Origin: Tychonema sp. LEGE 06208
GTDB taxonomy: Bacteria > Cyanobacteriota > Cyanobacteriia > Cyanobacteriales > Microcoleaceae
Direction: 5' to 3'
Assembly (NCBI RefSeq): GCF_015207505.1
Contig: NZ_JADEWT010000058.1
Span: 1-38,391 of the forward strand
DNA: 38,391 nucleotides
Positions 7,675-14,835 of this stretch are shown piece after piece. Below the pieces are notes generated by a model. It saw only the letters and a list, made by a program, of their open reading frames with translations. It was not told the origin of the DNA and did no database searches. The position numbers and the translations under genes are program-made. Within the stretch, counting starts at the first letter, position 1. Each line of letters begins with the position of its first letter.

Positions 7675-9195
7675 TTATCCGCCAGCTACCCATTGATTCG
7701 CCGCCCATATTTTCCACATTGCTTGTCCCGAAATTCCCAATCCCAAAAACATTACTAACATCGCGCTCAAAGCCGGCAGAAACTTCACGGCTGTTATCTG
7801 TTTTGGTAGCTTATCAAAATTCCGTTTCGCATAAACTAAGATTAATCCGATCGCGCTCAGCACCAAAGCCAATCCCAAACTAAAAGCTACCACTAGCCCC
7901 ATTCCCAAACCTACATTCCCCAAAGCAGACGCGCTCAACAGCATCACCAAAGCAGAAGGACAAGGCAACAATCCCCCCGAAATTCCCAACAATAATAAGC
8001 TTTTCCAAGTAATTGGATCGCCGTCAGCACCGGGGGGCAAATGCGAGTGCAAGCGGCCGTCTCCGTGATGGTGGTAGTGCTGAGATATATCTGGTTTGAC
8101 TGGCTTAAATTCTCTTTCCCAAGTTCCTCTATTTAGCAGATTTACTGGTTCTTCAAGGTTCGTATTCAGGACGACATTCCTGGTTTTTTTGCGAACTAAA
8201 CTCCTCACTACGAACCTGATTTTTTCTAGGAAGTTATTTAAGCCGATCGTGGTAAGAATTTGATTTTTTGATTGTTTGCGGACTGTCGTCCTCGTTACTA
8301 ACCTTGTTTTGATTCTTTCGGAAAGTAACTTAAAGCCGATGACTGCTACTAATAAGCCTGAGATTAAACTCAGCCAAGGATCGAGTTTTTCTGGTTCGAT
8401 TAAGTTGGAAGCGAAAAGAGTAATTCCGCCGACTGCAAACACCCCCGCAGTGTGAGTTATTGTGGTTGTTGCTGCTAAAAATAAGGCGTGCATCGGAGTG
8501 GCCCGCGAACCTACCAAATAAGCGCCGACTATGGTTTTTCCATGTCCGGGCGACATGGCGTGCACGCATCCCCAGACAAATGCTCCGGCTACGGCTAGCA
8601 GCAAACTCCAACCTGTATCCCAGATAGATTCATTTCCTGTTAACAAAAACTCCCGGTTTTGGGCTGTAAATACAAAGCTTTTGACAGCACCGGCTTCCAC
8701 GATGGTAGCTTGACAGCTAGCTGTAGCCACTCCGGGTAAAAATAGATTGTAGTTAATCCGCAATTTTTCGTGTTTGGAAATTCCACTAGAAGCGGGCCAA
8801 GTGTAGTTTAAGATTAAGGTGCTGTGGGTATTGGTTTGCTGGATTAAATGGGCGGTTTTACTGGCTAATTCTAGCGGATTTACTGTTAATAAACCTTGAA
8901 GTTTGCTGCTGTTGGTGATGCGAATTTGTTGGCTTAAAAACTTTTCTAGCTCTTTTTTGTGGCTGCGAACTTCGGCTGCTTGTAGCTGGCCGTCTCGATT
9001 GTCGTCGGCGAATTTTGTTAAGCCGGTTGGAAAGGTTAATGTTACTTCGGTTTGGAAATCGTTGACGATTATTTCTGCGACGGATAAGTCTGACCAGTGC
9101 GAGTAAACTGGTTTGGTTGAGGTTGTGAGAAATAGTAATAGGGTGAGGGATAAAAGAATGAGGTATTTGTAGGATTTACGTAACTTTTTGGGCAT
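7675..9195 (-). CDS. NicO/RcnA-type nickel-cobalt transporter with periplasmic N-terminal domain
   Basis: A 506-residue polytopic membrane protein. Residues 1-32 form a signal peptide or first membrane helix. Residues ~33-180 are an extracytoplasmic domain of the kind fused to NicO-like proteins, and include an EF-hand-like calcium loop (DDNRDGQLQAAE near residues 64-75). The membrane domain shows the family signatures HAMSPGHGKT, with its metal-binding histidines, and GISGGLLPCPSALVMLL. Between them lies a long hydrophilic loop with a His-rich patch (HYHHHGDGRLHSH), typical of NicO/RcnA metal transporters. Family members move Ni2+ or Co2+, often outward; direction and metal cannot be set from sequence. 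It is the last gene of the minus-strand block and lies 118 bp after the TPR gene. The symbol is left blank because NicO, RcnA and HupE-like groups overlap. Confidence 0.85.
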   Translation of the reverse strand: MPKKLRKSYKYLILLSLTLLLFLTTSTKPVYSHWSDLSVAEIIVNDFQTEVTLTFPTGLTKFADDNRDGQLQAAEVRSHKKELEKFLSQQIRITNSSKLQGLLTVNPLELASKTAHLIQQTNTHSTLILNYTWPASSGISKHEKLRINYNLFLPGVATASCQATIVEAGAVKSFVFTAQNREFLLTGNESIWDTGWSLLLAVAGAFVWGCVHAMSPGHGKTIVGAYLVGSRATPMHALFLAATTTITHTAGVFAVGGITLFASNLIEPEKLDPWLSLISGLLVAVIGFKLLSERIKTRLVTRTTVRKQSKNQILTTIGLNNFLEKIRFVVRSLVRKKTRNVVLNTNLEEPVNLLNRGTWEREFKPVKPDISQHYHHHGDGRLHSHLPPGADGDPITWKSLLLLGISGGLLPCPSALVMLLSASALGNVGLGMGLVVAFSLGLALVLSAIGLILVYAKRNFDKLPKQITAVKFLPALSAMLVMFLGLGISGQAMWKIWAANQWVAGG

Positions 9196-9313
9196 ATTTT
9201 TAAATTTTAAAACAAGTTGATTTTGTGAAATATTGTGGGTTTTTTAGGAGGCGATCGGGGGATTTATTCCCTGACTAATAGCTTGAGATTTTGTAGTAGG
9301 TACTCGTTATTAG

Positions 9314-10720
9314 TTAAAATTCAAAACTTCCTAAACCTAATGTTTTGCCCTCACGCCCGTCAAAACTCGGATCTGTTTCTTTAGCCTTTTGAAAATAAGC
9401 GCGAGATTCAGCATCTTTTCCTAATGTGCGGGCGATCGCACCAGCCCGGTAAAAGATACCCGCATCGCGAATGCCCGATCGCATTATTTCGGCCATCACC
9501 CGATCGGCTTTTTGCCATTCCCCAGTGCTAGAAAGTGCCTTGGCGTAAATATCCAACGTCACAGCATCCCTGCGGATTTTTACCTCATCCTGCATTAACA
9601 GCAGCGCTTCGGCGACATCCTGCGATCGACCTTTTTCCAACAGCAAACTCGCCAAATCGCGCCGGTGTCCGAAACCGCGAGCTCCAGAAGCCTGTTCCTG
9701 TCGCAGCCCCGCTTCTGCTTTGTCGCGCAGTCGCTTGGAGGATATCGCATCTCCCTGCAACTCCTTCACCCTCGCCATACCGCGATCCACAAGGCGATCG
9801 TACACCGTCGCAGCACCCCCAGCATAGGCAGAAACCTTACTGTAACTAGCCTCCGCTTCCCGATAATTGCCCTGGTTGGTTTCCAAATCCGCCAAATAAA
9901 TCAGCGCCAGCGGGTTTCGAGGCACCAACCGCAGCGATTCCAAAAATAGCGCTTTCGCCTGCACAAACTGGCCGCGGCGGGCGTAAAAGCGACCTAAGAG
10001 CGATCGGGCCCGCGCCGATCCCGCAATCTCTCCGGGTTCCTCCGCCACCATTGCTTGTCGGTAATCCTGCAAAACTTCAGCATCTCGGCCCTGCGCCTCT
10101 CTCACTAACGCTCTTAATGTGAGAGAACCTAAGTTAGGAATCCGATTAACTAAGGTTTCTGCGGCTGTGTTTGCCTCACTAATTTTTCCCATCGCCAAGT
10201 TAGATGTAACCGAAAGGGCGATCGCATCTTCATTATTAAAACCCACCTGTTTAGCCAAGCGCAAAGCACTAGCAAAATCGTGTCTCGCTTCAGCAATTCG
10301 AGCTAAAACCAACAGCGCACCTTTGTTGTCAAAAGGCAAATCGGCGATCGACCTTTCGGCCGCCTGTTCCGCCAATAAAAACCAACCACCCTCCCCAGTT
10401 GCGCGAGCCATTTTCAGATAAACTCCCGCCAACGCAGCCCGATTCAAACCGCTGCGGGAATCTACAGCCAATCGCTGCTGGTAAAAAGCAATTTCTTGCT
10501 GAATAGCTTCCTTTTGATTAGGATTATTTCTCAGAGCTTCAAAAAAATGGTAGCGGTAATTTGCATCAAGATTAGCCGGAGTTTTCTCCGCAAACAAATC
10601 AGAAATAAAACGCAGATTTGGGGGAATGTTAATAACAGCAATACCCACAACAGGAACTGCTATCAATAACCACCACCAAAAAACATCAGATTTTATTACT
10701 TGTCCTGTTTTAGTTTTCAT
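9314..10720 (-). CDS. Membrane-anchored TPR protein
   Basis: A 468-residue protein. A single hydrophobic segment near the N-terminus (VFWWWLLIAVPVVGIAVINI, residues ~13-32) acts as signal anchor. The rest is a helical-repeat domain with TPR-like units, for example AALAGVYLKMARATGEGGWF, ARSLLGRFYARRGQFVQAKA and ALIYLADLETNQGNYREAEA, so it is probably a periplasmic or lumenal scaffold. No catalytic motif. A GGGG run close upstream of the ATG may serve as ribosome-binding site. It lies between the DUF4331 gene (347 bp upstream, through a repeat array) and the NicO-type gene (118 bp downstream), all on one strand. Association of the three is suggested by context only. Confidence 0.8.
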   Translation of the reverse strand: MKTKTGQVIKSDVFWWWLLIAVPVVGIAVINIPPNLRFISDLFAEKTPANLDANYRYHFFEALRNNPNQKEAIQQEIAFYQQRLAVDSRSGLNRAALAGVYLKMARATGEGGWFLLAEQAAERSIADLPFDNKGALLVLARIAEARHDFASALRLAKQVGFNNEDAIALSVTSNLAMGKISEANTAAETLVNRIPNLGSLTLRALVREAQGRDAEVLQDYRQAMVAEEPGEIAGSARARSLLGRFYARRGQFVQAKALFLESLRLVPRNPLALIYLADLETNQGNYREAEASYSKVSAYAGGAATVYDRLVDRGMARVKELQGDAISSKRLRDKAEAGLRQEQASGARGFGHRRDLASLLLEKGRSQDVAEALLLMQDEVKIRRDAVTLDIYAKALSSTGEWQKADRVMAEIMRSGIRDAGIFYRAGAIARTLGKDAESRAYFQKAKETDPSFDGREGKTLGLGSFEF

Positions 10721-11067
10721 ACATCCCCGTTAATCAGCGTTCATCGGCGGTAAAAAAAAGTATTTTAGATAGTCATTTCTCAAAAAGATGAGGCACCCTA
10801 GGGCGGAGCGAAGCGGAGGGATTGGGCGGAGCGAAGCGGAGGGATTGGGCATCTTGCCCGCTCGCGAAGTAGAAGGCTGGGCATAGGGCTATCCTCACCA
10901 CACGAGCGAACCGCTATATGTCATTAGCCAACAAGCAATCACCAATCACCAATCACCAATCACCAATCACTAATTACCAATTACTAATAACTAATAACTA
11001 ATAACCAATTACTAATAACCAATAACCAATAACCAATAACCAATAACCAATAACCAATAACCAATAA
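10721..11067. repeat. Repeat-filled spacer: 23-bp duplication, 35-bp dispersed repeat and heptad array
   Basis: A 23-bp unit (GGGCGGAGCGAAGCGGAGGG plus ATT) is tandemly duplicated at 10801-10823 and 10824-10846. At 10884-10918 lies the inverted relative of the 35-bp repeat at 4096-4130. From about 10925 to 11070 there are some twenty 7-bp units that drift from CCAATCA to CTAATAA to CCAATAA. The last units run into the stop codon (TAG) of the DUF4331 gene. No gene is supported in the spacer. Confidence 0.85.
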
Positions 11068-12282
11068 CTAATTCGGCAAAGCCAAATAAGGAAAATTCGG
11101 TTCTAACGGCTTGTGTCCCTGAGCCGCGTTTCCGGGAGTTCCGTTATATGAAACATTATCGCCAACCGGAGAACCCACCAAAGCTCCCAGAGTGATATCG
11201 ATAACATCGTCCATCAGCATACGACCTCCGATCAAACTTCCTTGAGCATTTGTCGCACTACCGTAGCCGCTGGGTTTTGTGGTATCGATCCGCATGACAT
11301 CGGGTAAGAAAGCTTGGGCGATCGCATTTGGATCGACATTATCGCTACCATCCAAAAGATCCACAGCATTCAGAGTAGCAACAGCTTCCTGCCGCACCGG
11401 AGCAGCAGCAGCGCTCAAATCCAATTTCGGAGAAATACTATTAAATGCCTCCATAAACGCGGGAGTAACTACCAAACCCTCGTTAATTGCAGGTCTCGCC
11501 AAGCGCTCGAATTGTTTGAAACCGCCAACTCCATCCCGGATCGAAATTGTTGACCAAACATCAAAAGTATTCGCCCCAGTTCCTGCTTGCAAAAACGCTT
11601 TCGGAACGCGGACGGTAATTGTATTGACGTTGTAACCTTTTGTAAAGTCGATCGCTTGATTCGGTGGATTGAAACCTACTTTCGCCCCCGTGCCCAAAGC
11701 CCCAGCGCGGACTCGGAAAAATTGTTCTACATCAAAGAAAAACGGATCTTCCCGCAAACCTGCAAATACAGTCAAGTTAGAACCGTTCACAGGTACTGTA
11801 TTCAAAACAGCATTAGAATTCAGCGGAGTTGTGGCAATTAGTCCGCCATTAACTGTAGTCTTAGTAGTTGTCTCGGAGCCACCGCGAATTACAGTTATAG
11901 CTACCGCTTGCATACCTTGATTGTTAGGCGGACTGAAGGCAAATCGCAAGATGGTATCGGCGCGTCCAGTAGGTGTAGAATTAACATCACCTACCTGCGA
12001 GATGTTAAATTGGTAGAGGGCTGTAGTGCTGAAATAATATTGATAGCGCGCTACAGACCTAGGATTTGAATTCATTGTCAATATTAAATCCCCGTCCGCA
12101 GCACTGGAATTTTGGTCTTTTTCGCGATATACGTACAGGTCTGTTAAATTAACAGTTCGACCTTTGATATCGACTTCGCCGTCGTCGTGGTCGGAAGCGG
12201 CAATTATCCCTGGAGTTAATACAACAATTAGAGCTAATTCAATAGCTAGTATGGTTTTACGAAACTTTTTTGTTAGCTTCAC
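11068..12282 (-). CDS. Exported DUF4331 protein
   Basis: A 404-residue exported protein with the features of the DUF4331 family: after the signal peptide comes SDHDDGEVDIKGRTVNLTDLYVYRE, then beta-rich segments with YQYYFSTTALYQFNI, FAFSPPNNQG and PFFFDVEQFFRVRAG, ending in a LGALVGSPVGDNVSYNGTPG-type tail. DUF4331 has no assigned reaction; the acidic SDHDDGE start could bind a cation. The longest frame begins with TTG at 12318. I prefer GTG at 12282, because AAAGG lies 8 nt upstream and translation then opens MKLTKKFRKTILAIELALIV, a normal signal peptide. A bipartite promoter-like motif at 12437-12469 points towards it. Likely cleavage is after IIAA. Confidence 0.8.
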   Translation of the reverse strand: MKLTKKFRKTILAIELALIVVLTPGIIAASDHDDGEVDIKGRTVNLTDLYVYREKDQNSSAADGDLILTMNSNPRSVARYQYYFSTTALYQFNISQVGDVNSTPTGRADTILRFAFSPPNNQGMQAVAITVIRGGSETTTKTTVNGGLIATTPLNSNAVLNTVPVNGSNLTVFAGLREDPFFFDVEQFFRVRAGALGTGAKVGFNPPNQAIDFTKGYNVNTITVRVPKAFLQAGTGANTFDVWSTISIRDGVGGFKQFERLARPAINEGLVVTPAFMEAFNSISPKLDLSAAAAPVRQEAVATLNAVDLLDGSDNVDPNAIAQAFLPDVMRIDTTKPSGYGSATNAQGSLIGGRMLMDDVIDITLGALVGSPVGDNVSYNGTPGNAAQGHKPLEPNFPYLALPN

Positions 12283-12331
12283 AGTTAGCACCTTTATTTC
12301 AATGGGATTTTTGGACAAATCAATGGCAAAT

Positions 12332-12358
12332 AACCCGCGTTGGCGGGTTGTATTTTTT
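12332..12358. terminator. Strong GC hairpin between the ferritin-like and DUF4331 genes
   Basis: AACCCGC (12332-12338) pairs perfectly with GCGGGTT (12343-12349) around GTTG. On the plus strand it is followed by GTATTTTTTT, but no plus-strand gene ends here. On the minus strand it sits in the leader of the DUF4331 gene, about 50 nt before the start, where it could attenuate read-through or act as a leader structure. Confidence 0.45.
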
Positions 12359-12436
12359 TAGCAAAAGGTTTCAACCTTTCAACCTGTGGGGCTTTGGTGC
12401 TGTTGCCGATTATTCTGCTATCAGTATACGAGTTAG

Positions 12437-12469
12437 TATACGAAGGTTTGGCAATTTTGGATCTGTGCA
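12437..12469 (-). promoter_or_regulatory. Candidate ECF-sigma promoter of the DUF4331 gene
   Basis: Read on the minus strand: TGCACAGATCCAAAATT, 10 variable bases, CGTATA. The same blocks with the same 10-base spacing occur at 13319-13351, while the spacer bases differ. GATCC is 16 nt from CGTATA, which suits an ECF -35/-10 pair and recalls the TGATCC -35 element of the ChrR-associated RpoE of Rhodobacter. The motif ends 155 nt before the proposed GTG start. Confidence 0.5.
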
Positions 12470-12489
12470 GAAATATTAAGTATTAAAAA

Positions 12490-13164
12490 CTAAACCGTCA
12501 GCACCCAACTGTTGCGGTTGTTGCTACTAACAAAAGCAGCAGGTACAATTTCAAGATTCATGCCCAAAGCCTTGAAAGTAGCGCGAATAGCTGCAGCGTG
12601 GGCGGCTTCTGCCATGCCGATGCTAGCTCCTGCAGTAATCAAACCCGGAGTCTTTAACTTGGCAGCTTCCACAGTGTAGGCGATCGCAGCATCGGTCTCT
12701 AAAGCCAGGGCTAATTTAGCAATATTTACATCAGAATCTATATTTCCCTCCTTCTTATTGATGTATGATGAAAGGTCGTAACTCGACTTGGCTGTAACGG
12801 GATTTGCGCCCAAACTTTTCACCGCAGAAGCGAGAAGATCTCGGTGCTCTTTGTGGTCGTTTTGATTGCGGAGTGCTAGGGCTAAGACTGCTTTGCCAAC
12901 ATCAGTATTTGTGAGCTTCCCTGCTGCAAAAGTGTAGGCCCAAATTGCCTGATGTTCGTAAAAAAGTGCATTGTTGAGAATAGCAGCATCATTTTTGTTG
13001 TCATCGGGAGTGGCGGCGATCGCCTTTTCCCCAAGCAGCGAAATGCCCAAAGCGCCAGCTAACCCGGCAATAGCACCACCTGCAAGCGCAGCGCGGCGCG
13101 ATCGCAAATTATAATTATGGCGAGTTTTCGACATTTGAGATAAAGCTATTTCTTCATTTTGCAT
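12490..13164 (-). CDS. Exported ferritin-fold protein, DUF4439-like
   Basis: A 224-residue protein if started at ATG 13164 (MQNEEIALSQ); ATG 13134 and a longer frame to 13266 are alternatives, and none has a good ribosome-binding site. A twin-arginine-like signal (SRRAALAGGAIAGLAGALG, residues 22-40) ends near AIAA. The mature part is a four-helix bundle with carboxylate/histidine patterns of ferritin-like proteins: E70-H71 in LFYEHQAIWAY, H104 and H107 in NDHKEHRDLL, a glutamate in LALETDAAIAYT, and E..H in MAEAAHAAAIR. This layout matches DUF4439-like proteins. A di-metal centre is plausible; export in folded form by Tat would suit metal loading in the cytoplasm. It is divergent from the ECF sigma gene, with a shared 217-bp control region carrying a candidate ECF promoter. 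Confidence 0.75.
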   Translation of the reverse strand: MQNEEIALSQMSKTRHNYNLRSRRAALAGGAIAGLAGALGISLLGEKAIAATPDDNKNDAAILNNALFYEHQAIWAYTFAAGKLTNTDVGKAVLALALRNQNDHKEHRDLLASAVKSLGANPVTAKSSYDLSSYINKKEGNIDSDVNIAKLALALETDAAIAYTVEAAKLKTPGLITAGASIGMAEAAHAAAIRATFKALGMNLEIVPAAFVSSNNRNSWVLTV

Positions 13165-13318
13165 AGAACGTATTGCTAGGTTTGAAAAGTTAACAAAAAA
13201 GGTGACAAAAGTGCAAGATAAATCGGGAGCGTGATAATTTAAAGCATGACAAAATTGGCCCGTCAAGGCCTACTTACGATCGCATCCCCAATTGACTTAC
13301 AATTATGTTCTATAGTGA

Positions 13319-13351
13319 TATACGCCAAATATTTAATTTTGGATCTGTGCA
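13319..13351 (-). promoter_or_regulatory. Candidate ECF-sigma promoter of the ferritin-like gene
   Basis: Second copy of the motif at 12437-12469, with the 17-bp block AATTTTGGATCTGTGCA (13335-13351, plus-strand reading) and TATACG (13319-13324) kept exactly and the 10-bp spacer changed. It reads leftward, towards the ferritin-like gene, and ends 155 nt before the ATG at 13164. It also lies 31 nt upstream of the sigma-factor start, so sigma binding could affect transcription of its own gene. Confidence 0.5.
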
Positions 13352-13381
13352 CTCAAAACAATTTTTTTTAGGTACACTGAG

Positions 13382-13948
13382 ATGACAGGCCAGAAGCCCA
13401 GGGATGAATCGCTGCTTTTAGTGCAGATTGCCCGGAAAGACCAAACGGCACTAGCTCAACTTTACGATCGCTACGGTCGCCAAAGTTATGCACTAGCTTA
13501 CAAAATCCTGGGTTCGGTAGAAGAAGCGGAAGAAGTGGTACTAGATGTTTTTTCCCAAATTTGGCAAAAAGCAGCAACTTACGATCCTTCTCGCAGTCGA
13601 GCGGATACGTGGTTGTTCATGCTTACCCGCAGTCGTTCCCTCGATAGACTCCGAGTTTTGCAGCGAACAGTCCGGGCGGCCGAAGCTTGTCTGGAAGATG
13701 CGAAAATTCCTTCTTCGAGCCTTCCAGAACCGATGGAAGATGCAATAATCGAAGAACGCAGGGAACGAGTCAAAGCAGCGCTAGAAAAGTTGCCAGCAGA
13801 ACAGCGAATTGCGATCGAACTCGCCTACTACCAAGGGCTGACTTGTGCGGCAATCGCGACTAAAATTGGTATTCCGACAGGTACAATCAAAACCAGAATT
13901 CGTTTGGGTCTTTCTAAATTGCGTCAAGCTTTGAGTGAAGAAATTTAG
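13382..13948 (+). CDS. ECF-family RNA polymerase sigma factor
   Basis: A 188-residue group-4 sigma factor with only regions 2 and 4. Region 2: ALAQLYDRYGRQSYALAY, SVEEAEEVVLDVFSQIWQKA and ADTWLFMLTRSRSLDRLR, for core binding and -10 recognition. Region 4: KLPAEQRIAIELAYYQGLTC and AAIATKIGIPTGTIKTRI, a helix-turn-helix for the -35 element. The linker (~residues 95-130) is ordinary. It is followed after 122 bp by a cupin anti-sigma gene, the arrangement of ECF/ChrR pairs. The divergent ferritin-like gene and the DUF4331 gene carry a shared motif that is a natural candidate for its target. The subgroup is not assigned. Confidence 0.92.
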   Translation: MTGQKPRDESLLLVQIARKDQTALAQLYDRYGRQSYALAYKILGSVEEAEEVVLDVFSQIWQKAATYDPSRSRADTWLFMLTRSRSLDRLRVLQRTVRAAEACLEDAKIPSSSLPEPMEDAIIEERRERVKAALEKLPAEQRIAIELAYYQGLTCAAIATKIGIPTGTIKTRIRLGLSKLRQALSEEI

Positions 13949-13985
13949 GTTGTCACAAAAACACAAGTTAAATTGTCTAACCTCA

Positions 13986-14016
13986 ATCGAAAATTATGGC
14001 ATCTCGAATTTTCGAT
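13986..14016 (+). promoter_or_regulatory. Hairpin between the sigma and anti-sigma genes
   Basis: A perfect 10-bp inverted repeat, ATCGAAAATT (13986-13995) and AATTTTCGAT (14007-14016), with an 11-nt loop, lies in the 122-bp gap. There is no T tract directly after it, so it is more likely an mRNA stability or attenuation element, or an operator, than a strong terminator. Confidence 0.4.
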
Positions 14017-14070
14017 ATTTAGTGCGAAAAAAATACTCTAAAATCCCAAATCTAAAATCTAAAATCTAAA

Positions 14071-14691
14071 ATGGAAATGATGCCGGATGAGGAGTTTAAT
14101 ATGCTTGCAGTTTTTCAAGTTCTCGATACGCTCGACGAGTCAGAAAGTCGCGCACTTGCAGAGAAATTGCAGAAATCGCCAGAACTGGAAAGCGAACGGG
14201 TGGCCTTGGAATCAGCAATTTCTGCGATCGCCTACACAGCCCCTCCAGTTCCCGTCGCCCCCGACCTAAAAAACCGCCTATTGCAGCGTATAGCCGAACT
14301 GCCGCCTACTCCGGCAGAATTAGTCAATTTACCGCCAATTGTTACCGAGAAAACTGAGAATAATACTCGCTCTTTAATTGTGCGATCGGGCGATGTCAAA
14401 TGGAAACCTTATGGAGTTCCCGGAGTTTGGATCGGCAAGCTTTCTTTTGATAAGAAAAAGCGCGAAATCACCTGCTTGATGCGACTGGAACCGGGAGTAA
14501 GTTTTCCCCTGCACCGACACGCGGCATCGGAAGAAGTCTTTGTATTAGAAGGAGATTTAATTGTAGAAGGGGAAGTTTGTCATCAAGGCGATTACATTCG
14601 TTCGGTTCCCGGTTCCATACATTCGCCGCTCAGTGAAGGGGGATGTTTGCTGTTAATGAAAAGTTCCCTAAATAACGAAATGCTTGTTTGA
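14071..14691 (+). CDS. Anti-sigma factor with C-terminal cupin (ChrR-like)
   Basis: A 206-residue protein. Residues ~1-75 form the helical N-terminal domain usual in anti-sigma factors (EEFNMLAVFQVLDTLDESES...). The C-terminal half is a ChrR-type cupin with metal ligands H148 and H150 (FPLHRHAASEEV), E154 and H184 (GSIHSP). It has no cysteine in the N-terminal domain, so the H-x3-C-x2-C zinc motif of ZAS anti-sigma factors such as ChrR is missing; sigma binding cannot depend on that zinc. The exact start is uncertain: ATGs at 14071, 14077, 14080 and 14101 are in frame, and 14101 has GAGGAG upstream but would clip the conserved domain. The gene follows AAATCTA heptads. It probably holds the upstream ECF sigma inactive until the cupin senses a signal. 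Confidence 0.85.
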   Translation: MEMMPDEEFNMLAVFQVLDTLDESESRALAEKLQKSPELESERVALESAISAIAYTAPPVPVAPDLKNRLLQRIAELPPTPAELVNLPPIVTEKTENNTRSLIVRSGDVKWKPYGVPGVWIGKLSFDKKKREITCLMRLEPGVSFPLHRHAASEEVFVLEGDLIVEGEVCHQGDYIRSVPGSIHSPLSEGGCLLLMKSSLNNEMLV

Positions 14692-14703
14692 TATCGACAA
14701 TTC

Positions 14704-14796
14704 GGTTTGTAGTAAGGAATGCGAGTCCGGGCGGTTTTGTGGACGGTCGTCCTCACTACAAACTGAATTTAGGTTTGTAGTAAGGAATGCGAGTCC
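14704..14796. repeat. Duplicated and inverted 25-bp repeat
   Basis: A 25-bp sequence beginning GGTTTGTAGTAAGGAATGCG occurs at 14704-14728 and again at 14772-14796. Between them (14741-14765) lies an inverted, diverged copy (GGTCGTCCTCACTACAAACT). GTAGTRAGGA..GTCC repeats of this type are common between cyanobacterial genes. Confidence 0.7.
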
Positions 14797-14835
14797 TTAA
14801 GCTGTTTAAAATTCCAACTAAATAAGGTGAATGCT

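Noticed and set aside
9196..9313. Cobalamin or metal riboswitch before the NicO-type gene
   Set aside because: No B12-box or other conserved riboswitch core could be found in the 118-bp spacer or upstream of cobQ.
10925..11070. CRISPR-like array
   Set aside because: The units are contiguous 7-bp tandem repeats without unique spacers.
13292..13316. Sigma-70 promoter (TTGACT ... TATAGT) before the ECF sigma gene
   Set aside because: The spacing is only 13 bp, too short for a standard promoter, so it was not listed as a feature.
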